Shown here in pieces: positions 6,746 through 14,662 of a stretch of 32,775 nt of DNA. Made by a program: the position numbers and the translations under genes. Positions within the stretch are counted from its first letter, which is position 1. Each line of letters begins with the position of its first letter. This stretch comes from an uncultured Lachnospiraceae bacterium (GTDB lineage Bacteria > Bacillota > Clostridia > Lachnospirales > Lachnospiraceae), in NCBI GenBank assembly GCA_947164865.1, contig CAMUYA010000032.1, positions 1 to 32,775 of the forward strand. The letters are read 5' to 3'. The notes under the pieces are model-generated. The model made no database searches and was not told where the DNA came from. It worked only from the letters and a program-made list of their open reading frames with translations.

Positions 6746-8537
6746 CGGGAAGAGTAAAAGCATTGAAAAAATAATACTCGTGCTTCTGTGGACAGGCGCC
6801 GTGCTCGTATCGATCAAGAGCATCTTTACCGATTTCGGAGCGGATGGGGCTTATCAGGTCGCCATGTCTTACAGGCACATAAGCGGTGAAGCGCTTTTAC
6901 TCAAGATGTGGGAGCCGCATCAGACATCCGTATTTTTAAACGATATACTATTATTTGTATATCGTTTATTTGTGCCGTCACTTACAGGAGCTGTCATATA
7001 TATCCAGATAATGGGAACGCTCCTTTTTGCCCTTATCGGATATTTTTTATACAGGAATATCAGAGAATACACCGGAGAATTCATTGCAAATGCGGCCTGG
7101 ATCTTTTTTATTGTGTTCAGAGCAAAGCAGGTTCCCACAATAGAATTCGCCAATCTCGAAATAGCCGCAGCGGCGGTGGCATTCATCCTTCTTCTAAGAT
7201 TTATTAAAGGCGGGGAGAGATCGTTTATTCTTCCCCTTATCGCCTTATCCGTTTTTTTCCAGATCCTTTCATACCCAACCTGCATTCTGAGTGCGGTGTC
7301 GGTGGTTCTTTTTATGATCTTCTGCACAGAAAACAGACTCAAAAACATTCTGATATTTATAGCATCCCTGGCGGCTTTCGGGCTTTCATTTGCGCTGTAT
7401 TTTGTGATAAAGATAGGTCCCGCTCTGCTGATCAGGATCGTAAAAAACGTATTTTTGTCAGATACCCATTCTACCTTTAAGTTCGGCGGATACTGGAACG
7501 GCTTTCTGATAATGATCGGTGCTGCATTCGCATGCGCAGTTGTCGGGATACTTATATCATTTGTATTTAAGCTGATCAGAAGTCGACAATCTCACGGTTT
7601 TCCCGACGAAATACCTAAAGAAGGAGCAGCAGAAAGGTTTAAAGAAATCTCCGCAGAACACTCTGCAGAAAGCGGCATCGGGAATCACTCAAGAAAACCC
7701 GCTGTTAATTTAGATGCTGTATCTGTTGCAGCGGTTGTATCTGCAGCTATTTTTACGGTGCTTGAACTTGTCATGCTCATTCTCCAGAAAAGGACGGGAG
7801 CCGACTGGATGTGCAGCATCTATATCATTCCGTTCGTGCTTCTTTTGATTGGTTTATTTGGCATAAAAAAGCTTGACAGGCGTGAAAGAAAAGTGTATCT
7901 TGCCGGCATGCTGCTTTCCGCTTCATCCTTTTTTGCCACTATGATGCTTACAGACCTTGGAATGATCACTATCGTGGCATATCTGATATTGGCGGCAATA
8001 GTTTCGTTTATCCCCATAAGCAGGATGATCCCCAATTACAAAGCTTTTATCACACTTGTTCTGCTAACGATCCTTTTCCACAGAGGGATCGTGATCTGGG
8101 GAATCGGAAACACCAACGGACGTGTGCACATGATATGGGAGGCACAGAACTTTATCAGGCAGGGCCCTGCTGCAGGCGTGGTGTGCGATCACTTCAACAA
8201 GGCATATACGGATACGAACATAGAAGAATTCAAGGCAGTCATACAGCCCGATGATAAAGTCTTCTTTGTGGGTGAAGATCTGATGGATTCGCTGGTTTAT
8301 GTATACAGCGGCGCCGAAATATCCAACTATTCCACAATAGATACCCCACTCTATAACGAGTGCATGGAAGAATACTTCGAGATCAATCCCGAAAAAAAGC
8401 CGACGCTCATCGCATCGGCATCATGGTTCGGTTCATCCTCAATTCCCGAAGACAGTTACGTTATGAATTGGATAAATGATAACTACGAGCTTGTCTACGA
8501 CGGAAGCTACTGGAGGTTTTGGAGAGAAGTTAAGTGA
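6735..8537 (+). CDS. Large multi-pass membrane protein, GT-C-like
   Basis: About 600 residues with roughly 13 hydrophobic segments and a C-terminal soluble domain of about 130 residues. The first loop holds TDFGADGAYQ and KMWEPHQTS, acidic residues placed as in GT-C glycosyltransferases. A charged cytoplasmic-type stretch (about 285-330) splits the membrane part. I chose ATG 6735 (MKDNGKSK), which overlaps the end of the GtrB-like gene by 11 bp; ATG 6717 is also possible, and more distant upstream starts would run deep into that gene. Coupling to a polyprenyl-phosphate glycosyltransferase supports a role in adding one sugar outside the membrane. I do not recognise a named family, and the acceptor is unknown. 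Confidence 0.7.
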   Translation: MKDNGKSKSIEKIILVLLWTGAVLVSIKSIFTDFGADGAYQVAMSYRHISGEALLLKMWEPHQTSVFLNDILLFVYRLFVPSLTGAVIYIQIMGTLLFALIGYFLYRNIREYTGEFIANAAWIFFIVFRAKQVPTIEFANLEIAAAAVAFILLLRFIKGGERSFILPLIALSVFFQILSYPTCILSAVSVVLFMIFCTENRLKNILIFIASLAAFGLSFALYFVIKIGPALLIRIVKNVFLSDTHSTFKFGGYWNGFLIMIGAAFACAVVGILISFVFKLIRSRQSHGFPDEIPKEGAAERFKEISAEHSAESGIGNHSRKPAVNLDAVSVAAVVSAAIFTVLELVMLILQKRTGADWMCSIYIIPFVLLLIGLFGIKKLDRRERKVYLAGMLLSASSFFATMMLTDLGMITIVAYLILAAIVSFIPISRMIPNYKAFITLVLLTILFHRGIVIWGIGNTNGRVHMIWEAQNFIRQGPAAGVVCDHFNKAYTDTNIEEFKAVIQPDDKVFFVGEDLMDSLVYVYSGAEISNYSTIDTPLYNECMEEYFEINPEKKPTLIASASWFGSSSIPEDSYVMNWINDNYELVYDGSYWRFWREVK

Positions 8538-8540
8538 CAA

Positions 8541-8692
8541 GAGAGAGCTCACATATACTATGCATAAAAGCAATGTGTCTGAGGCCGGCACTTAGCGAAA
8601 ACAAGCGTTAGCGCTGTTTGAGCTTAGTACCGCTGCTCGAAGACCCATAGCTGCGAAGCGGTGCTTGTTGCATAGTATATGTGAGCTCTCTC
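8541..8692. repeat. Perfect 24-bp inverted repeat enclosing a 104-nt structured loop
   Basis: The left arm 8541-8564 and right arm 8669-8692 are exact reverse complements. Inside, AACAAGC 8600-8606 can pair with GCTTGTT 8663-8669, and 8626-8634 can pair with 8657-8665 with one G-U pair on the + strand. It sits between the 3' ends of converging genes. The long loop is unlike a standard terminator; transcription stop, RNA element or mobile-element relic are all possible. Confidence 0.85.
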
Positions 8693-8703
8693 GTAAAAGA
8701 GTC

Positions 8704-9390
8704 TTATTTTCTCTTAGTTAACTCATACCAGAAGTACTTAAGCAGCTTCTTCCCCGTCGCAAACGCCTTAAAATGGCTGTCTCCGGCAATCCGCTGCTTT
8801 TCTTTTGTGGGAAACTCTATCCTCTTTAATCCCAGTCGGTAGCTCCTGCACACCATCTCGATATCGATCGAGGGTGACATATCCGAAATATCACACTTCT
8901 TAAAGGCTTCCACCGTCATTCCGCGGAATCCGTGAAGAGTGTCCCAGATAGTGTTTCCTTCACGCTTGAAACATATCTTTGCGGCGAGACCGAGGCTCAG
9001 AACAAACCATTTGCGGGGTTTGAAGAATTTATCGTCCTCCTCGTTCCTGGCGCCCTTCATCATGCGGCTTGCCACCACAAAATCATAACCGGCTTCAAAA
9101 TACTTACGGAATTTGTAAGTGTCCTTTACCGGAACGCTTCCCTTTGGATGGAAAAATACAAACGCATCGCAGGTGCAGTGGTCCACAGCATCCTTGCAGG
9201 CCTGATTGAGCCCTTTTGCGGTCTGTTTATATACAGGGATTCCCTGGCTTTTCAGATACTCCACTGTTCCGTCGGTGCTTCCGCCGTCTATGCAATATAT
9301 CTCTTCAAATTTGGTTCTGTCTATCAGTGGAATATCGTGCCTGCATCCGTCAAGCTCGTTCCATGTTATCAGACAAAGTGCTATTTTCAT
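8704..9390 (-). CDS. Family 2 glycosyltransferase-like protein lacking a clear DxD
   Basis: A 228-residue GT-A-fold protein on the minus strand. The N-terminus reads MKIALCLITWNE, followed by CIDGGSTDGT at 34-43 and a LNQA segment, as in GT2 enzymes. Where the DxD metal motif is expected the sequence is FFHPKGS (79-85), so donor metal binding is doubtful. The C-terminal half carries SIDIEMVCRSYR and GDSHFK, which resemble the acceptor half of GT2 enzymes. I chose ATG 9390 because AAGGA lies about 10 nt upstream; a start at 9426 has no ribosome site. It overlaps the end of the upstream membrane-protein gene by 41 bp, so the two form a minus-strand operon. Confidence 0.8.
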   Translation of the reverse strand: MKIALCLITWNELDGCRHDIPLIDRTKFEEIYCIDGGSTDGTVEYLKSQGIPVYKQTAKGLNQACKDAVDHCTCDAFVFFHPKGSVPVKDTYKFRKYFEAGYDFVVASRMMKGARNEEDDKFFKPRKWFVLSLGLAAKICFKREGNTIWDTLHGFRGMTVEAFKKCDISDMSPSIDIEMVCRSYRLGLKRIEFPTKEKQRIAGDSHFKAFATGKKLLKYFWYELTKRK

Positions 9391-11149
9391 GCCTGTTTTC
9401 CTTTTTATCCGTGCTTCTTTTATCATCGTTTCTGCCGGCGGTGAGATATATTATACCTTCCGCAAATGCACATACGAAAAATGTTCTGAAATAAGACGTT
9501 ACTCCTGCGGGCATCACTATCGCTATGGCAAAGGCCTGAAGGAGCAGGATCAGCGCAAAGAAGGCATAGGTAAAGCTCACAAAGAGCAGTTGTTTGTCTT
9601 TCTTTTTTGCTGTTCCCGAAAAGAAAAAGCAAGCTTCACGTATGAGTATGAACACTTCAAAAAGCGAGATGCATACGAGAATAGCCGTTTCCAGATATAT
9701 CTTTCTGCAAAAACTGTTAACAGCCGCTTTTAACCCGTCGAAAGCCGTCTTTATCTTTACACGCAGTTTGTTATTATACCACACATTTACGCCGGGCGCA
9801 TCAAAAAGGTCAGCCCTTCCGTTTTCCCAGGCGGGGTAATCATAATCGGGGTAGTCTCTTGAGAGAGGCATGTTTCCGTGGATCTTTTCGATATAATCAC
9901 GTTGTGCAAGCCTGAACACCACCTTCAGCATTCCTGCCTGCGTAAGAACATAAGCCTTCGGATTGTGAAGAGCTATATTGTGAAATGCCTTGGTGTAGGC
10001 CTTCCCGTCCTCAAAAGATGTGATGGACTGATTGATATCGGTATGCCCGTTAAGCACATTATTTCGCCTGTAGCCCTCCATACCGTAGAGCCTGAGAGCT
10101 TCGATGGGCACCACTTTATCTATGGCCGAAATGTCTTTTTCCGCACCTTCGTAAGTAAGGTTTGAGTCCTCCCGGTTAAAGGTATTATGGAGCACCGCAA
10201 ATGAATTGATGATATTATAATCACTTCCGTAATACTTCACATCGCCGATCTTCTGAGGGATGAAAAGTGCAATAAAAGCGATGATGAAGGATATCGCAAG
10301 GGGCAGCACTTTCTTAAGTGCGTTTTCTTTATTGCGGCTTATAAGGCTCCGCACTATAAGGAAAACAGCCGCGGCACCCCCGAGGATTATCCCTTCGGAA
10401 CGCCAGATACATACAAAAGCACAGAGAATGAGAAGCGCGACGGCTTCGGTCTTTTTGTATTCTATATTTTCAAGTGTATCCAGCAGGATCTTTGACACAA
10501 GGAAAAGACAGCTCAGCGCATATATTTCCGTGCGGTAGGGATCGCTCATAAGTATCAGGCTTTCCGGGATGAGAAAAACGGTAAAGACAAGGTAAGACGC
10601 AGCCTTTTTTTCAGGGAACAGCTTTCTTATCCGTATCGAGATATATGCCAGATCAAACACAAAGAATGTCCACTGTAGGAAAGTGATTGAAAGAGGGCTG
10701 GGGAAGAACATCAAAAAAGCGCAGTACACAAAGGAAGTGTAGGCACTGTGCCAGTAATCGGGAACAAAGCGGATCGCATCGGCATATGTTACCAGATTGT
10801 CGATGCTCCTGAAAAGACTGTCGGGCCACAGGAATAAAAGAAAGATAAAACCAAGCACATAAAAGGCCGCAAAGAGCCTGATCTGCGGAGATTTTTTGAA
10901 GTTGCCCGCAACATAAAAGACAAGCTTCCAGAAAAGGAAAATGATGATTCCGGCTATAAGCTTAGAAAGCACATATCCTATGACTTTTTCCGCGCCGAAG
11001 CTGATGATCTCATTCTTGGAAACGGTGGTGAGAAAGGATTCATCCGCATCAAAGATAAGTATGATCCTTTCATAGGCAAACGATGCCAGAAAGTGAATGA
11101 CAGGTATAAGATATAACAGTTTTGATAATTTTCCTTTTGATGCGTTCAT
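9350..11149 (-). CDS. Multi-pass membrane protein, GT-C-like, unknown family
   Basis: A 599-residue integral membrane protein with about 12 hydrophobic segments. Features seen are WPDSLFRSIDNLVTYADAIR in an early loop, MSDPYRTEIYAL and WRSEGI in the middle membrane part, a polar extracytoplasmic domain of about 150 residues (roughly 315-470), then three more membrane helices and a charged tail. The layout suits a lipid-linked-sugar glycosyltransferase or a polymer-modifying protein, but I cannot name the family. It is the first gene of a two-gene minus-strand unit and is transcribed away from the ThrH gene across a 147-bp divergent gap. The start ATG has no strong ribosome site, so a leader peptide or weak translation is possible. 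Confidence 0.65.
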   Translation of the reverse strand: MNASKGKLSKLLYLIPVIHFLASFAYERIILIFDADESFLTTVSKNEIISFGAEKVIGYVLSKLIAGIIIFLFWKLVFYVAGNFKKSPQIRLFAAFYVLGFIFLLFLWPDSLFRSIDNLVTYADAIRFVPDYWHSAYTSFVYCAFLMFFPSPLSITFLQWTFFVFDLAYISIRIRKLFPEKKAASYLVFTVFLIPESLILMSDPYRTEIYALSCLFLVSKILLDTLENIEYKKTEAVALLILCAFVCIWRSEGIILGGAAAVFLIVRSLISRNKENALKKVLPLAISFIIAFIALFIPQKIGDVKYYGSDYNIINSFAVLHNTFNREDSNLTYEGAEKDISAIDKVVPIEALRLYGMEGYRRNNVLNGHTDINQSITSFEDGKAYTKAFHNIALHNPKAYVLTQAGMLKVVFRLAQRDYIEKIHGNMPLSRDYPDYDYPAWENGRADLFDAPGVNVWYNNKLRVKIKTAFDGLKAAVNSFCRKIYLETAILVCISLFEVFILIREACFFFSGTAKKKDKQLLFVSFTYAFFALILLLQAFAIAIVMPAGVTSYFRTFFVCAFAEGIIYLTAGRNDDKRSTDKKENRHENSTLSDNMERA

Positions 11150-11199
11150 GGACTAAAGATACCACACTTTTAAGATTTTATGAATATTTTCCTTAAAAA

Positions 11200-11228
11200 T
11201 AGACATAAAATGGTATTTGAGGTAAAAT
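11200..11228 (+). promoter_or_regulatory. Predicted sigma-A promoter of the ThrH-flippase operon
   Basis: TAGACA at 11200-11205 (5 of 6 to -35), a 17-bp spacer and TAAAAT at 11223-11228 (5 of 6 to -10) lie about 70 bp before the ATG at 11297. The region is AT-rich and is shared with the divergent minus-strand gene. Confidence 0.6.
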
Positions 11229-11296
11229 ATAGGCTGTGTGTTTGCATGATTCCCAAAGGGAAAGCACAATTTGTACAGCTTAGGAGGAAACTGATA

Positions 11297-11896
11297 ATGA
11301 ATATTGTCTGCCTTGATCTCGAGGGCGTATTAGTACCGGAGATATGGATAGCATTTTCACAAAATACCGGCATTCCGGAGCTTTCGAGGACAACGCGTGA
11401 CGAGCCCGATTATGATAAGCTCATGAAGTTCAGGATAGGTATTCTTAAAGAGCACGGCCTCGGGCTTAAAGAGATACAGGAAACCATTGCAAAGATAGAA
11501 CCCATGGAGGGGGCAAAGGAATTTCTCGACAAGCTCAGAGAGCTCACACAGGTGGTGATAATAAGCGACACCTTCAGCCAGTTTGCAAAGCCTCTGATGA
11601 AGAAGCTGGGATGGCCTTCCATCTTCTGCAACGAGCTCATTGTAGCGGATGACGGAATGATCACAGGCTATAAAATGCGCTGTGAAAAGTCGAAACTTAC
11701 CACAGTGAAAGCACTTCAGTCCTGCGGCTTTGAGACTATAGCAAGCGGCGACAGCTTTAACGATCTTGCCATGATAGAAGCCGGCAAGGCGGGATTTTTG
11801 TTCAGGACCACTGATGCGATCAAAAAGGATTATCCCCAGTATCCTGCTTTTGAGACATATGATGAATTGTACGAGGCGATAAAGGCGGCTTTATGA
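11297..11896 (+). CDS. thrH: ThrH-like HAD phosphatase (phosphoserine phosphatase / homoserine phosphotransferase)
   Basis: A 199-residue HAD-family enzyme closely similar along its length to what I know of Pseudomonas ThrH, which removes phosphate from phosphoserine and can pass it to homoserine. The HAD motif I is CLDLEGVLVPEIW with nucleophile D7 and second acid E9; motif II is ISDTF; motif IV is ASGDSFNDLAMI. The length matches the ~205-residue family. An upstream in-frame ATG at 11180 would add 39 residues unlike the family; ATG 11297 has AGGAGG 9 nt upstream and is chosen. It ends in an ATGA overlap with the ABC flippase gene, so a serine or phospho-serine supply for the surface polymer is conceivable, but housekeeping amino acid metabolism is equally possible. 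Confidence 0.9.
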   Translation: MNIVCLDLEGVLVPEIWIAFSQNTGIPELSRTTRDEPDYDKLMKFRIGILKEHGLGLKEIQETIAKIEPMEGAKEFLDKLRELTQVVIISDTFSQFAKPLMKKLGWPSIFCNELIVADDGMITGYKMRCEKSKLTTVKALQSCGFETIASGDSFNDLAMIEAGKAGFLFRTTDAIKKDYPQYPAFETYDELYEAIKAAL

Positions 11897-13665
11897 GGCG
11901 TATTCTAAAAAAGCTGAATATACTGCTTGATAAAAAGCAGAAGAGGCAGATGGCGGGGCTGCTCGTCATAATGACCATAGGCGCCTTTTTGCAGACACTC
12001 GGTGTCGGAATGCTGGTGCAGGTGGTGAATGTTGTCATAGATCCCGATGCCGTGATGGGTGGAAAGGTTACAGGCCTGGTCTATGATCTGCTTGGTTTTA
12101 AAAGTTTCAAGACGTTTTCGATCTTTACGATGTCAGCGCTTATTTTTGTGTATATAGCAAAGAATCTTTTTCTGTATATGCAATATAAGCTGACATATTC
12201 TTTTATTTACTCAAATCAGTTCAGGACATCGGAGAGGATGCTCCGCAATTATATCCGCAGGGGATATGAATACTTCCTCAATGCGGATTCCGCGGTGGTG
12301 CAAAGGAGCATTACATCGGATGTAAACAACATGTATGCACTCATCCTTTCACTGCTTACCATGTTCTCCGACGGTGTGGTCTCCCTTTGCGTGATAATAT
12401 TCTGCCTGATAAAGAGCGGGCTTCTTACCGTGATCCTGGCAGCGGTGATGCTGATCGTGATGTTCCTGGTAAAGAAAGTGCTAAGGCCCGTTATGCACAA
12501 GGCAGGCAGCGACAATCAGGAATATTACAGCGGGCTTTTCAAGTGGATATCACAGATCGTGCTGGGTATCAAGGAAGTAAAGATAACCGGCCGCGAGAAG
12601 TATTTTGTAAACAGATACAATGAGGTCGGAAAGGGATATGTGGGGGCTGTGGAAAAATACAGCCTCTACTCCAACACTCCCAAGCTCCTGATAGAGACAG
12701 TCTGCGTGGGTGCGATGATCGGATACATGATAGTGCTCGCCGCCATAGATGCACCTACCGGCAATATGATCTCGGTGTTTGCCACGGTGGCCGCAGCGGC
12801 GCTGGTGCTCCTTCCCGCCGTCAACCGCATCAACAACCAGATAGGATCCATCGCTTATCTTGAGCCTTTCTTTATGAATGTCAGCGACAATCTGCAGGAT
12901 GAGATCGGCGATGAGAGAGTGGATCTCACCTTTGCAAACAGCGACATCACCAAGCTACCGGTCGAGAAAGGAATATCTTTAAAGGGTATCACCTATGCCT
13001 ATCCGGGCACGGATAAATACATTTTTGAAAATGCGGACATCGAGGTAAAAGTGGGAGAATCCATCGGTATCGTGGGTGCGTCGGGAGCCGGAAAGAGCAC
13101 GGTGGTCGATATCCTGCTGGGGCTTCTCATCCCCGAAAAGGGAGATATTTTTGCCGACGGAGTAAACATCACACAGCGTGATGTGGAGCCCGGAAGCGAC
13201 CGGATGAAGAACTACAGAAGATTCCTTCTGAACATCGGGTATATACCCCAGATGATCTACATGCTGGATGACACTATCAGAAAGAATGTGGCTTTCGGTA
13301 TCGAGGAGAAAGACATCGACGAGGAAAGGCTCTGGGAGGTGCTCAGGGAGGCACAGCTCGACGAATTCATCAAGTCGCTCCCCGAGGGACTTGACACTAC
13401 CATAGGCGAGAGAGGGATAAGGCTCTCGGGCGGACAGCGTCAGAGAATAGGCATAGCACGCGCCCTCTATCACGATCCCGAGGTGCTGATCCTTGACGAG
13501 GCCACATCGGCACTTGACGGAGACACTGAGTCGGCGATCATGGATTCCATCAACTATTTTAAGGGCAGGAAAACCCTTATCATCATCGCGCACAGGCTCC
13601 AGACCATAGAAGGCTGCGACCATCTTTACAGGGTGGATGAGGGGAAGATCACGAGAGAGAGATGA
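11893..13665 (+). CDS. ABC exporter, PglK/MsbA-type lipid-linked oligosaccharide flippase candidate
   Basis: A 590-residue half-transporter with an N-terminal six-helix export domain (about 1-330) fused to a nucleotide-binding domain. Walker A GASGAGKST is at 395-403, the ABC signature LSGGQRQ at 511-517, Walker B with D535-E536, then a switch His in IIIAHR. The segment YFLNADSAVVQRSI after the second helix is like the PglK branch, which flips lipid-linked oligosaccharides. Its place between ThrH and polysaccharide genes supports a lipid-linked sugar cargo, though a general lipid exporter cannot be excluded. Translation is coupled to thrH through ATGA. Confidence 0.88.
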   Translation: MRRILKKLNILLDKKQKRQMAGLLVIMTIGAFLQTLGVGMLVQVVNVVIDPDAVMGGKVTGLVYDLLGFKSFKTFSIFTMSALIFVYIAKNLFLYMQYKLTYSFIYSNQFRTSERMLRNYIRRGYEYFLNADSAVVQRSITSDVNNMYALILSLLTMFSDGVVSLCVIIFCLIKSGLLTVILAAVMLIVMFLVKKVLRPVMHKAGSDNQEYYSGLFKWISQIVLGIKEVKITGREKYFVNRYNEVGKGYVGAVEKYSLYSNTPKLLIETVCVGAMIGYMIVLAAIDAPTGNMISVFATVAAAALVLLPAVNRINNQIGSIAYLEPFFMNVSDNLQDEIGDERVDLTFANSDITKLPVEKGISLKGITYAYPGTDKYIFENADIEVKVGESIGIVGASGAGKSTVVDILLGLLIPEKGDIFADGVNITQRDVEPGSDRMKNYRRFLLNIGYIPQMIYMLDDTIRKNVAFGIEEKDIDEERLWEVLREAQLDEFIKSLPEGLDTTIGERGIRLSGGQRQRIGIARALYHDPEVLILDEATSALDGDTESAIMDSINYFKGRKTLIIIAHRLQTIEGCDHLYRVDEGKITRER

Positions 13666-13719
13666 GACTTAAAGCACATCACCCGTCAGCCGAAGGATTA
13701 GGGAATGTGCGGGTAATGC

Positions 13720-13734
13720 AAGGAGTACTGATTG
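13720..13734 (+). promoter_or_regulatory. Ribosome site fixing a TTG start
   Basis: AAGGAG at 13720-13725 lies 6 nt before TTG 13732, and no in-frame ATG has a comparable site. A possible weak hairpin (GCACAT 13674-13679 with ATGTGC 13705-13710) lies just upstream. Confidence 0.7.
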
Positions 13735-14634
13735 GACAGTAACGCTAATACCGAAGAAAAAAATGAGATAAATACCGGTGCGGCTCCCCGGCTCCCGATA
13801 AAGGCGATATTCAGCTTCGTTATTGCAGCTGTGATGTTTGCGGTGGTGTTTACGGCTTTTTACAAAAATGAAAAAGCCGACAACAGAGATTACACTCCGT
13901 CGATAGTGATAATGGGTGACAGTATCATGGCCTATTATCAGGATGAAAGATCGGTGGCTTCAAAGCTCTCGGAGCTTACGGGAGAGGAAGTACTGGATGC
14001 TTCCTTCGGAGGAACCTGCTTTTCGTATCAAGACAGGGACGGAAGGCTTGATAACTGTGTGGATGCTTTTTCCATAGCGGCATTAACCCGGGCCATAGTA
14101 TCAAACGATTTCAGATATCAGTACACTTCGGATGTGAGAATGAGTGCCACGGAATACTTTCCCGAGAGGGTAAAGCAGCTTGGAAAGGTTGATTTTTCAG
14201 GTGTCGATATTCTCATCATAGAAAGCCTGGCCAATGATTATCACAACAGTGCAAGGATAAAATCCGGATCGGATAAATATGATGAGTACACCTATGAAGG
14301 TGCCATGAGGAGCGTTATAGAAGCTCTTAAGAAAAACTATCCGGATCTGCGCATTATCATCGCCGCACCCCCCGAGACCTTTTACCGGGATGCGGATGGG
14401 AACATGGTATCATGCATGGAAAAGGACTTCGGCGGAGGAACGGAAAAGGATTACATTGATGCGCAGAGGAAAATAGCTTCGGAATACGGGATAGAGCTGC
14501 TTGATCTGTCCGGAAGCTACGGGGAGATAAACGAAGAAAACTGGAATGATTATTCCATCGACGGTCTGCACCCATGGCCATGGGGCGCAGAGAAGATCGC
14601 GGAATGTATAGCCGGATATATCGGCGCAGATTAA
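13732..14634 (+). CDS. Membrane-anchored SGNH/GDSL hydrolase
   Basis: A 300-residue protein with a short cytoplasmic tail, one transmembrane helix at about 23-43 and an extracytoplasmic SGNH domain. Block I is VIMGDSIM with nucleophile S64, block II has the glycines of SFGGTC (93-94), block III is LANDY with N168, and the C-terminal block is DGLHPW with D277 and H280. All catalytic positions are therefore present. Such enzymes remove or transfer acyl groups, often O-acetyl on cell-wall glycans. The TTG start is set by AAGGAG. Its placement between a flippase and the GtrII-like gene points to modification of the surface glycan; the substrate is not known. Confidence 0.85.
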   Translation: MDSNANTEEKNEINTGAAPRLPIKAIFSFVIAAVMFAVVFTAFYKNEKADNRDYTPSIVIMGDSIMAYYQDERSVASKLSELTGEEVLDASFGGTCFSYQDRDGRLDNCVDAFSIAALTRAIVSNDFRYQYTSDVRMSATEYFPERVKQLGKVDFSGVDILIIESLANDYHNSARIKSGSDKYDEYTYEGAMRSVIEALKKNYPDLRIIIAAPPETFYRDADGNMVSCMEKDFGGGTEKDYIDAQRKIASEYGIELLDLSGSYGEINEENWNDYSIDGLHPWPWGAEKIAECIAGYIGAD

Positions 14635-14662
14635 AACCTGAGATTACCGGAGACAAAACAGG

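Noticed and set aside
8932..9733. Two + strand open frames (170 and 175 codons) opposite the GT2 and membrane genes
   Set aside because: They overlap well-supported minus-strand genes, lack ribosome sites and their translations look like shadow sequence.
11180..11296. 39-residue N-terminal extension of the ThrH-like protein
   Set aside because: The extension does not resemble ThrH, overlaps the predicted promoter, and AGGAGG clearly fixes the start at 11297.
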